A DNA stretch of 64,000 nt. Source: Mauremys mutica. Its lineage: Eukaryota; Chordata; Testudines; Geoemydidae. The notes below the pieces were generated by a model. The model made no database searches, was not told the origin of the DNA, and worked only from the letters and a program-made list of their open reading frames with translations. The stretch's first letter is position 1. Every line of letters begins with the position of its first letter. The stretch covers positions 69,360,618 through 69,424,617 of the forward strand of contig NC_059080.1 in assembly GCF_020497125.1 (NCBI RefSeq), written 5' to 3'. Positions 42,622 through 54,085 of the stretch are shown in pieces. Both the position numbers and the translations under genes were made by a program.

Positions 42622-44144
42622 GTTTTCAACCATAATTATAATTTTGTATGGACTTCCTTAAAGACATGAGTTGGGACACTCTCCCCCTCCCGAGTGCCGA
42701 TGGGGTTGAAAAGATGCTTAAATTCTTCAATTTAGCTAATATGTAGCAGCAGAAAAGCCTGGTTTGAGAAGCACTGCCAAGGTAACAGTTTTATATTGTT
42801 GTGGTTACCCAGTGATCCTAAATAAACCATATACAATGTGATAAGTTGAATATCTTCAGTTTTTTATGTGCAGTGGAGTTTATTTTGCATTATATAAATG
42901 TAAATGAATTAGATGATAAAATCAGCTTGATAAGTATATAACCTTTGGGTTTGTCTCCGTGACTACATTTGAGGGTATATTCTGTAACTTGGGCATTGTG
43001 TTTCTGGGATATTAATATAATTTACAAAGGTTTTTTTAAGAAAACACAAATTAGGTATTTAGGGCTGATTCAAAGACCACTGAAGTCAGTGGGAATCTTT
43101 CAACTGACTTCACAGGGCAAAGAATCAGGCCATAGCTAGTGGGTGATTTATGTGAAAACGTTACTTGGACAGTCACAACGGTATGCATCATGGACACCAT
43201 GAGATTTATTTTCTTTTCAGTATCAATTCATGCATAGGGCCTAATGTCCTCTCTGAGTAATTTAATCAGAAGGCATGCATATACTTCAGAGGAAGAATAA
43301 ACCATTATTCCAGTTACCTACTGAAAGGAGCTGTGCATTGAAAAGAAGTCAGGAAACATCACCAGAATGGTGACCCTACCACAAAGAGAATTTAAACTAA
43401 GCAGCTTCCTCCTGGAAGCAGAAATTTGGGGATAAAAGTTCTATGCATTAGCCCTTGCTAATGTTAACTCACGCCCCATGCTGAAAAAATATATTTTACT
43501 TTAGTAGGTACTTCAGGTAAGCATGAAGATTAACATTTGTTTATGTAGAAGTGATAGGTTCAGGCTTCAAATTTGGATAGCGGGGCAGGAGGGGGGGTTA
43601 AATTTGGAGTTACAAGGATATGGTCCATTTGTAAAATGGTTGAGGGGCCCAATTCTGCAAACATTTACTACTGTGTGTGGTGCTTTCTACCATTTGACAT
43701 TATTCTTGGTAGTATTTTGCCCAATAAATAGTGTTTGAAAGATTTGGTTTGTATTTTCTATTTGGAGTCCACATTTGGATTTTGAATCTTTTCCTCAAAG
43801 TGAAGGAGTGTTTAGACCTAGGGTTTTGGTTCAGTCCATCACTAATTAGAAGTAAAACCTTTAATGTGCAAATACATTGTTTTATGCTTCATTGTGTTTG
43901 GATCTTCTACATTATAAGATCTCACTTTGACACAGGGTTAATTAAACTTCAGCTCTGTTATGGCTGCTTATAACATGTCTTCTTCAGCCTCATGGCTTCC
44001 CAGATAGTTCCCCCTGAGGTGTCTTTTCCAAACAGTTCCCCCCCTAGGCAAGAGTATGCTCCCTGAAAGTGTCAGCTAGCACTTTTGTATTGTTTCATGC
44101 CTAAAAAAGTAAAATCATGTAAATTAAATTTATTTTTACCTACA
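42622..44144. other. Anonymous DNA
   Basis: About 43070-43130 carries an ancient palindromic repeat (CACTGAAGTCAGTGGG). The rest is AT-rich with no gene. Confidence 0.5.
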
Positions 44145-44152
44145 GCATGAAG

Positions 44153-44275
44153 TAGGGTTGCCAGCCCTCCATGACTGTTCTGGAGTCTCCAGGAATCAAA
44201 GATTAACCTTTAATTAAAAAATACGCCATGTGATGAAACCTCCAGGAATACGTCCAACCAAAATTAGCAACCCTA
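44153..44275. mobile_element. Short hAT-like MITE, 123 bp
   Basis: Starts TAGGGTTGCCAGCC and ends TTAGCAACCCTA, an inverted pair. Flanks GCATGAAG (44145-44152) and ACATGAAG (44276-44283) match at 7 of 8 bases. Internal CTCCAGGAAT appears in two places. No coding capacity. Confidence 0.75.
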
Positions 44276-44697
44276 ACATGAAGACAGCTTTCCTCCATAG
44301 CTGTATGGTAGATAAAATACAATAATACTTCCACTCTCTCAGAACTGAATCAAAGACTTCCCCCAGCATTTATTCCCCAAAGGTAAAGAGAGAAAGATAA
44401 ATATCAAGTCAATTTATTTTTGCTTCTGAAATATTAGGTTGTCAAACCTATCAAAACTACTGGTTTTCCCAGCTTTACTTGAAAGATGCCCAATTCACTG
44501 CTTTTTTCTCATACAGGGCTCCAACTTCAGTCAGTGGGGATTTAGAGGTGTTAATAGCCTTAGCATTAAAATGTTTAAAAGTAATCTATTTCCCTGAAAT
44601 CGCTTATAATTAGACTATCCAAATCCAGATTCATTAGCTTTTTTCCATTACATTTTAATAGTTTCAATGTATGACTCACTGTACCTCAAATACCACC

Positions 44698-45785
44698 CTG
44701 TAACCCCTATATTCATCATTTGTATATGGTTGTGATATTTCATACAAACCATGCCTTGTAAGGTACCACATGCAAGGTCATGATCTGCTGAAACCCATTG
44801 TTCTGTCAAATATGTATATCTTTAGTGTGTATGAGATTATGAGATTTTTCCTATATGGTTGTTATTGAAATATGTTGTGAGTTTGGGAGATGCCAATTGC
44901 TAGCTCTCCAGCGACAACAAAGGTCGTGACCCACACCTAAACAGGTGTTAAGCGACTGTCAAAACCATTGACTAACTGAGGAATTGTATACAAGAGATTT
45001 ACAATTCTGTAAGAGACAGTTGTGCATGCACCATACAATGAAGATTGCTTAATTCTGTGACTCAACAAGGCCCACCAGGACATGCCTGGGCCAGTATCTT
45101 CCCTGGGATAGGAATTGAGAGTATAAAATAGGGGACAGTGGCATCATGAGACCACCTCTCTCCTCTTCCACCTACACTGAAGGCAACAAGAATTCTGGGA
45201 AGACAAAGACATTGAACTGAGGAGACTGGTCCTGGGCTGAGAAGGAAATCTAGCCTGTGTATTAAGAACTGTGAGCTGCCTGTGACATCCGGGGGGGGGG
45301 GGGGATCAGAAAAGCTGTTTGATTTAACTCTTGCTCAGTCTAATAAAGTTTGGAATTTAGACTGTGATTTTACTTTTATTTCTTTTGTAACCATCTTTGT
45401 CCTATATGCCTACCACTTATGATCACTTAAAACCTATCTTTCTGTAGTTAATCAATTTATTTTAATGTTTTATCCTTACCAGTGAGTTTGTCTAAACTGC
45501 TTAGGAAATCTGCTCAAATTACAAAGGCTGGTGCATGTCCACTATCCTTTGATGAAGAGGCGAACTAATTAATGAGTTTGCATTGTTCAAGAGAAGTTCT
45601 TGAGCATTGTAAAATGGTACATTTCTAGATGCAAGGCTGGGTGGATTTGCTGGTATCTCCCTCTGTATAGTTCATTAGTGGCTTGAAGAGCATTCATGCA
45701 ATTTAGCTGGGTGTGTCTCTGCATGTTGGTGGCTGAATGATAACAGTGCCTAAAGAGGTTTGCTGCTTGTCACTGGTAATAAGGT
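44698..45785 (+). repeat. Probable solo LTR or LTR-like segment
   Basis: Starts TGTAACCCC and has a TATA-like AGTATAAAATAGG at about 45119-45131, a transcribed-looking leader, and a CTAATAAAGTTTGG polyadenylation signal at about 45340, the order of U3, R and U5 in an LTR. A G14 run lies near 45290. The 3' limit and target duplication were not found, partly because a SINE interrupts the sequence at about 45786. It resembles LTRs known from turtle genomes, which is inference. Confidence 0.45.
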
Positions 45786-45971
45786 AATAATTGGAGATAT
45801 ACCAATCTCCTAGAACTGGAAGGGACCTTGAAAGGTCATCTAGTCCAGCCCCCTGCCTTCACTAGCAGGACCAATTTTTGCCCCAGCTCCCTAAGTGGCC
45901 TCCTCAAGGATTGAACTCACAACCCTGGGTTTAGCAGGCCAATGCTCAAACCACTGAGCTATCCCTCCCTG
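45786..45971 (-). repeat. tRNA-derived SINE, long subtype, antisense
   Basis: Reverse complement of the subtype at 9629 and 13005. B box GGATTGAACTCACAACCC and A box CTCAAACCACTGAGCTAT appear on the plus strand. Tail GGAGATATACCAATCTCC at the left. Confidence 0.85.
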
Positions 45972-45999
45972 TAAAGCATTGTGAGATAGAATCCAGGCT

Positions 46000-46125
46000 G
46001 GGTAAACCCGGGGTTGTGAGTTCAATCCTTGAGGGGGCCATTTGGGGATTGGTTCTGCTTTGAGCAGGGGGTTGGACTAGATGATCTCCTGAGGTCCCTT
46101 CCAACGCTAATAATCTATGATTCTT
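46000..46125 (+). repeat. tRNA-derived SINE, short subtype, 5'-truncated
   Basis: Starts in the middle of the tRNA-like head (GGTAAACCCGGGGTTGTGAG), so the A box is missing while the B box is present. Same subtype as the second unit at 22049-22205, with tail AATAATCTATGATTCT. It lies head to head with the SINE at 45786-45971. Confidence 0.8.
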
Positions 46126-48633
46126 CCTTTACAAACTTTCAATAATATAAAATAACACAACAGACCCTACACTCTCAGTTACCACAGGGATGGAAACTGT
46201 AAGAATCTAGACAGGAGGGGATGAGATTGGAGGAGATGAGAATGATTGGCTAGATACATTAGATCATTTAATGTGACTTTAGCAACATGGATACCACCTT
46301 AAAGATTGATATAAAAGAAAAATGTTGGATTTTTGAGTCTATCAGTTTGCAAGTTCCACACACAATAGAACCTTATTAATGTGTACATTGCCAATTCAAC
46401 AATAATTCACACAAAATACATTGTTTTTTTCCCCACAACACAGACTTAGAAGCAAAGGACTTTAGTAAGGTTTTATATGACCAAAACCTTTACTTGGAAA
46501 TTCAGAGTTGACAATGAAAATAAATCATGGAAAAACATTCCTATGAAGAAAAAGTGGAAAGCCTAGGATTGTTTAGCTTATGGATGAGATGAATAAGATG
46601 AGACATGAGAGAGGCAGAGAAAATAAATAGTATGGTGAAGATAGAGTAATCCTATTAACTCTTTTTAAAAAAAATATAAGAACAAGGGGATATTCAGTGA
46701 AGGATTAAAAAAAAGAGATTAGTATTCATATTGATTTTGGGAATAGCCATACATATATTAGATGGGATTTAAAACTTGTATATATAAGGGATATAAATTA
46801 TAATATCTCTGGGAAGAAACCAACCAACTAGCTGATGAGGTTAGGAATAAACTTCCTCCATGGGCAAGTTATTCCACAATTGTTCACTATGGTTTCTTTC
46901 ATCTTCCTGTAAAACATTTAGCAATGACCACTGTCAGAGTCACTCTACTGGACTAGATAAACCATTCATCTGATATGCCTTCATAACAGGATATCCATTA
47001 TATAACCATAAGATTAATATTCCTTTTATTTATATTAATATATAACGTCTGCATGGGATTTTTAAAAACACTCAACATTGGGTTAACTCTGTTTTCATTT
47101 AAGTCCAACTCCCTTGGCAGCAGAATTAGTCCAGCATTGATCACTTTTGAAAATCTGTCAAAATCTCTCTGTCTCTCCATAGGCAATCTTTCAAGTGACA
47201 GCCCTATAACTGCAGTTCTCTCAGAGTGGAATCCCATAATTCATCCTCATCAGGTCCAGTTTGTCCCCTGAAAGAGATCGTCTTCATGAGCTGTGACCAG
47301 TAGGTGAATGTGGTAACACAGGACAGCTTCCTCAAAACTAAGTATGTATTTATCCATAGGAATCAGAGAGAAACATCTTAAAACAACAAGAGGGCTACAC
47401 ACATATGTCTTACCTAAGAGTTTAAGTAGGCCTAACATCCCAGACACCCCAACATTTGGGAATGGAGCACAGTCTCCTTTCCTCCAGACACTGCCTCCCC
47501 CCTGTCATCAGTCGCTCAGCTTTTTATAGTTCCAAAGTCTTTTGTTCCAGTGTTTGTATCTAAAGACCTCCTCCTGTGTCAACATAGGGGAGGTCTACCT
47601 CAGACAATGCTACAAGAGTTTGACACCAGTACTATCCCCTTAAAGACCAGTAGTAGGAGTTAACTAAAGCCAATATCTGCCTTCCTGCAGATGTGCAAAA
47701 TCAGAACGGAGAGGAACCCATGTAGCAAACAGCATGATAGTAATTAAATAAACAGAAAGAATAAAACATATTCCCCTTGTTCTGCATACCATACTTGGAC
47801 AATAAATGTCCACAGCATCATCCCAAGAAAATACATTGATACAATTCATGAAGCATTTACTTAGGGTGTAGTCTTGCACCCATGGACATCAATGGGACTT
47901 TTGCCATTGGACTTCAATTGATGTGATATGGATCTCAGTTTTTAATCAGTCTCTAATGAGAATTCTGACAGTGTAAGGATTTAAACATTTGGCTCATTGA
48001 TAGTCCAGTTCCAAATTCCAGTCCTTTCAGCAAAATAAAAGCAAATATGATGTACTTGCCTACTTATTGATCTTAACCCATTTTAGATTTATACTGAATT
48101 ACTATACCTTTATTTTCAAAATGTTGAGTAAAATTTGGATAAAGACTTTTTATGCCATACTACATATATCATGCACAACTCCTTGTCAACATAATATTAG
48201 AAGTGATAGGAAAGTTTAATAAAAAATAAAAGAAATGAGAGATAATTCCATAAGGTCACAAATTTAATTTAGGAACATTAATAACACCATGATCAGAATT
48301 CAACTAACATGAAATCCACTTATGTCTTTCTCACACTACTTGTTACAGATAACAATAAATGTAAGACTAGTTGTCATGATACCAGTAAGTTTCAGTTCTA
48401 TGCACCATGCCATACATTCTTCTTCCATAGTAAGCAAGTTTTGCCATTTGTGGAAGCAGAGTGGGTCAAGGTCTTCTGATCTTTCTATTTTTACCTGCTG
48501 TTTTTCTGTGGCACTTTATACAAAGAGTACTTGGCATAAAGAGTTGCGTTCCAGGAGACTTTTTTTAAACACACAAAGTATTTTAAAAGTCTGTTTTATT
48601 TTTCAGAGTCAATACAGTTTTCAACAGCTCTAA
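46126..48633. other. Anonymous AT-rich DNA
   Basis: No supported gene. About 47868-47940 has an ancient ATCAATGGGACTTTTGCC-type repeat. 47270-47640 has a more even base composition and may be an old repeat, but I cannot place it. Confidence 0.5.
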
Positions 48634-48641
48634 ACTGTTCT

Positions 48642-49079
48642 CAGAGGTGAAAGTAAGCCAGTAAAGTACGGTACAGCAAAGTGGCCGCCGGTACACAGCC
48701 GACTGTACCGGCAGGGCCGCTGATGGGGGGGGGGGGGCAAAAGGGGCATCTGCCCCGGGGACCAGCGATTTAAAAGGGCCTGGGCTCCTGGCCGTGGCCG
48801 GAGCCCCTGGCCCTTTAAATTGCAGCCAGAGACCCAGGGATCCAGGAAAACAATGCTGCTACCCCAGGGCAGAGCCCCGGGCCCTTTAAATCTCCACTGG
48901 AGACCCTGGTGGCATGGGCTAGGCAGCGCTGAAAGGCTGGCTGGGGTGTCTGGCCCCAACCCCGCCCCTTCCACATGAGCGCCCCCACTTCCAGAGACCC
49001 AGAGCTGCCCCCCCGCACCTTGCCCAGAACCCCAGCCACCCAGCGTACTGGTAAGTCCGGTAAGTTACTTTCACCCCTA
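48642..49079. mobile_element. hAT MITE, 438 bp
   Basis: Starts CAGAGGTGAAAGTAAGCCAG and ends AAGTTACTTTCACCCCTA, inverted repeats. Flanked by a perfect 8-bp duplication ACTGTTCT (48634-48641 and 49080-49087). A G13 run lies near 48726. Interior CCCTTTAAAT blocks recur. The long minus-strand frames are chance. Confidence 0.88.
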
Positions 49080-49087
49080 ACTGTTCT

Positions 49088-52000
49088 AAAACATATTTGG
49101 CCCATTCCATCCCTGGTGCAAACCCACTGAAGCCAAATTTTATACCAAGGATGAGTTGGGACTAATGTTGAATACAGTTGCTGATTAGTTTAGTTTGAAT
49201 GTATGAATCCCTGCTTTGGGAAAAAGCAGACACTTGACCCTATTTTCCATTTTGATAAACAGATACTACATACACACAGTATTTCCCCCCCTCCATGAAG
49301 ATTTCTAGCACAATGAATCTAGTGCACATTAGTTTATTGTGTTAACCACTGTAAAATAAATAGTTTCCAATAGTGAAACTAACCAGTCCCAGCCTGCCTG
49401 CCACCCCAGTCCTTGGACAAAACCCACATTAAATCGGTTTTGTCCAGGGAACTATCTGATGGAATCTACCTCTAAACTGTAAGAAGGGCCCAGGGCATTG
49501 CTGCAGCTCCTCTGCAACTGCTACTCCAGTTCTTGGAATAGGGGCAAAAACCCACTACTCTGAGTCAGCCAGAATTCCTCTTGAGGACCCTACTGAAGGG
49601 CAGCCATTCTGCACCCCAGCACAGAGCTATGACTTTAAGATAAAATCTAACCCTTACTTTACAGACAAACATTCTTTAACAAAAATAAAAGGAACACCAC
49701 AAGGGTTCAAACGTAAGCCACAACATCACATGAGCCTATTGTGAGCTTTGTCCTCCTTTCCCCCTTCCTCTTATCTACTGTTTGTCATCATCATTTGTCT
49801 TATACCATGTAAAGCATTAATGTGCTGGAGGAACTGCTCCTTGTTAAAGTTCTTCCACCAAAACGAAAAAAGAGTTAAGATGGTTTCTCTGCTTCCAAAA
49901 GAGTTCACCCCCTCTCTGAAATCGAGAGCCTGGAAGCTACAAAATCACCCTCGCCAGTGATGACTTATCCCTGGCTGGGGCTCAGAATACTTTGGAAAAG
50001 TGAACTGATATAATCTGGTACACTGCAAAGCATCAAACGACCTGAATTTTAACTAAAATATTCCCATGGTAGAAGAATTCCAGGCCCTCCTCTCTCATCC
50101 TCCTTCAAGTTACACAAATTGAACAACGTGCTACAATATAAACATTTCTCAGACAGAAGGTATAAACACGCCTAGTGAAGTGCACTTAATAGAAGTTTGT
50201 TTGCCAAATACTGTTTCATCGTTCTTCTGCTAAGGGAAAGCATTTCAAGTGGGAAAACAAATGTATATAATCTCCATTGTGGCACACACACACACACACT
50301 CCACTCCCTTGTCAGCAACCACACATACCCTGGTTCTCAGGGTTTATTCACAAGAGAAAGGGGAAGAAGTTGTGGGAGCTCCTTGTTAAAATATTGGCAG
50401 CACATCAGTGGTGTAAATGTAGGCCTGCTGTAGCCCTCAAACATTTACACAGGTGAGTAGTCCCAGTGAACTCAACTGCATAAGTATTTGCAGGGTAAGT
50501 GCCCAGATTGTCAGCTCTTTGTAATAGGGCCCGTGGCCAGATTCTGACCTTACTTACACTGGTGAGAAAAAGCCTTGAATAGCTCTGCTGCCTCAGGTTA
50601 GAATCAGGCTCCATGTCTGATTTGTTTGCAAAGTGCTTATGGAACCCTATAAATAATAACTAAAATCTGTATGTCTTTAAGCAACCATGTATGGTTTACA
50701 AAGGGCAATATGTGGCTAGGCAAGTATGCCATAAATTGGCAGTACATTGATTTTAACTCAGAGATGGATATATAAATAAGCCATTCTTTCCCCCTATTTG
50801 TTTCTTGGCAGAATAGTTGTATTTAAAAAAAAAGCAGTCTTTTAGCCATCCAGCCTCAGAGTCAACATGAGGTCAAGCTCAGATTGTTAACTCATATGAT
50901 GTAAATTAAAGTGGCAGACAGTGTGAGCAGATTACCCATGGTACAGACATCCGATATTGTCTCTTTCTGATGGATTTCTTCAATCTTTTGGAGGAATGAT
51001 AACATCTATTAATAGAAGTACTAATAGAGTCACGGGACAAAAATGCTAATAATGTTAGAAAGCAGTTTGTTATAAGATGAAAGGACAGCTGGGAGTGATA
51101 TTTGTGTAACTTTTAAAGAGAAAGCATTAACAGGAGTGCAACTGACAATCTAAAAATGCACTTATGATATCATCAGTTGACATTAAATAGTTCTATCCTA
51201 ATGGTGCTGACATTAACAAATACCAATATATCTCCTGTTGTACTGCATTCTGGAAAAAAAAATCCATGAAAATGGAATTACAAATATTCTGTTCAGGGCA
51301 TTTTGTATACACACAGCCATAAAAAGGTGATTAGAGAAAAGAGACAGTTACCAAAACACTTAAGACCCATATCTGATTCTGTTGTCAGACACACAATTGT
51401 AATTACCATTCTAATCAGCGGGGATTGTATATGCATATCTAAAGCAAGAATAAGGCTTTTAACAGGTAGAATGAAATTTCTGTATGTTAGTGAACTATTG
51501 ATCTTAGTTGATTCTAATAAACTATGGGACTGATCAAAAGTTTATAAAAGTCCATGGAAGCCTTTCCATTGACTTCAATGGGTTTGGATCTGGCCCCTGT
51601 ACATAAACAAACATTTATGATAACTGTACAATTTTAATATTAAGGGCCAAATTCTGGCTTCAGATGCACACACACGCACACACAAAGCTCCCATTGAGTT
51701 CAATGGGATTCACATGAAGGCAAATGGAGGATGAATTTGGCCACATAGTTTTATAGTAGAGTTTTATCAATAACTACCAGATCTTTTTTATATATCTACA
51801 TTTGATTAATCTAAAGCACTCAACATTACCACCCCCACACATGCACCTTGCCATGGAAATCAAATAAAAAACAGAAAACAAAAGAAAAAATGTTTTCTTG
51901 TTACATCCTCCAGCAAAAACACCCCGGCAATACATATCTTGTCCAGCTTTTGTCCTCGTCACCTTTGATCCTAAACTAGAGATATTCTACTGATGCAATT

Positions 52001-52384
52001 CCAGAATGGTTTCAAAATCCCTATGAAATCTTTGATTTGTTTCTAATCCATAAATAACCTTTCTTTTCATATGCAGCTGTTTGTACCAGATCTTCAACAT
52101 ACTCCCACCCTAATGACCAGGTCTGTATTTCCAGTATCTTAGAAACTGAAGGATTCTTTGTTGACTACTTAAATGTAAACCATCCAATTTGTCACACTCA
52201 TAGGACCAGACTGTGGCTGAACTTTATGCAGGTTTGTAACTATAAGGGTGAAGTGAAAGAAGAAATCCTTCTTCTTGGGCCGTCCACCCTCCAAGTACAG
52301 TGTCTTCTCCATTCTACAGCTCCCTGCAGCCCCAGGCTTTCCTCCACATCAGCCAGCTGCAGAGAGGGGAGAACACTACACAAT
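49088..52384. other. Anonymous DNA with a microsatellite and ancient repeats
   Basis: A (CA)8-9 microsatellite lies at 50283-50299. Ancient palindromic repeats occur at about 50450-50600, 51560-51600 and 51680-51720 (TTGACTTCAATGGG-type). No gene is supported. Confidence 0.55.
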
Positions 52385-52530
52385 CCTAAGGATGTTGTAT
52401 AGACATTTAGTGAAAGACAGGCCCTGCTTCAAATAACTTATAATCTTATTTAATAACAGCATTCAACAGGTACATGAAACTAACTGGCTGTGGATTGGGG
52501 AAAGGAGGGTAAAGAAACAATACAAGTTTG
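52385..52530. repeat. Old LINE 3' end-like repeat
   Basis: A GACAGGCCCTGCTTCAAATAA-like block near 52418 resembles the stronger copy at 53965. Weak and inferential. Confidence 0.35.
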
Positions 52531-53894
52531 TGCATCAGGGTGTGTACCTAAATTCATTGCAATAAGTAAATCAGAGGCAGCTGGTAACTACTAAACATGA
52601 TGGCCCCTATCAGACAGATCTGAGAATCCTATGACCCATCTTCATCCCTCTTTTCCCAAAATGTCAGTTGTCCCCAGAGCCTTTCTACAAGGTTCTCCGT
52701 ATTTGATCCTTCATATATTTCCCTGGGTTTGGTTGTGACTTGACATAGATCTCATTCCATATTCTCCCTCTAGTGGCCAGCATCAGTGACTGGGGCATAG
52801 TAGGCACCTGTCACTGGCAGGAAACATGATCCCATGCACTGGCTGACTACACTACGCTACCTTAACTTACCTCTGCTTACACACTTCTGTTAGCTGCTAT
52901 TCCTCTTGCAACCCTCCCTTCCAGCATCTTAGCAGGTATGATGTGTCTGTTTAGATTCGCTTACACTTATTAGGCTAGGTTCTTAACTGAGATCTGGACC
53001 CTTTAACCCACTTAGATGGAGCAAAGAGACCATATTCTAACTCCAAATAGCCATCAGGTAATTCCCAAGGAACAGGAGCACTTCCTGATGGCATAAAACT
53101 GGCAGAGATGGCTTCTGCTCCTGCCCCACCACCTCTCTTGCATAAGAGTATGCTGGGAAAGGAGGAGGAAGGATCATGGCAGAACTGTGTTCTATTATGT
53201 CTATCCTCCACAGACATAGGGTCCACTAAGGATCTAACTCACACAGGGACCAGCACAGACCAGCTCCCAAAATCATCATGGAGCTGTAACCAGAGAATTT
53301 AGCTCACTGTGTCTTATTAAGGGTTGATGTAAAGGTTGTTGATGTAGGTGTGACCTGGAGGAGTCTACAGTCTAAAGTAGAATTCATATATTGAGGCGAC
53401 TGGACATAGTATGTTGCAGCATGTTCTCACATCTGAATTTGGCCTGTATTGTATAAAATGAACCAATACTTTTGGTTTTAAAATTTGTGTTGTGCAATTA
53501 TAAAAGCAGCATACCTAGGGCTCTTATGTTTTTCCCTCATGTGCCTGAAAATTGAGAGGTTTTTTTTCACCTTATATATTATCAGTGGGATCTAATCAGG
53601 GAGCTATGAAGCTTTTACATTTGTAATTAGGTTTTTCATTTCCTCAGCCTCACTTCTAAAGTTCTGTTTCACATTGTTCAGAGCCTCACTCTGATTGTGT
53701 ATTTACACAACATACTTCACTGGGAGCTGCTCTAAGAGGAGTAGAGTTGAGGAACACATTTCCTGTCTTTTACCAACCATTAGGGCCATACTTACTGGGC
53801 ACATGTTCTCAGTGGAGTCGGCTCAGAGCACTACATTTGCCAGAGCTCCCAGGGAGATAGGGCACTGAGGTCCACAGAGTGGAGGGGATTGTTA
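52531..53894. other. Anonymous DNA
   Basis: No recognisable gene or element. Confidence 0.5.
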
Positions 53895-54085
53895 TTATAA
53901 TAGTGCTAAGAGCTCCAATCTGATATCAGGGCCCCATTGTGTGTACAGGGATGACATAAAAAAGCCAGTCCTTGCCCCAAAGAGATTACAAGTTTGGTTA
54001 ATGACAAGACCCATCAAATGGATAAGAGGGGAGAAGAGAAAAAGGGAAGGATAAGAGAACAGTAAAACGAGCATAGTATGCAATA
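53895..54085. repeat. Old LINE 3' end-like repeat (L2 type)
   Basis: The block CAGTCCTTGCCCCAAAGAGA at 53967-53986, followed by TTACAAGTTTGG and purine-rich sequence, matches the consensus feel of L2-type LINE tails in amniotes. Same motif as 14583-14603. Confidence 0.45.
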
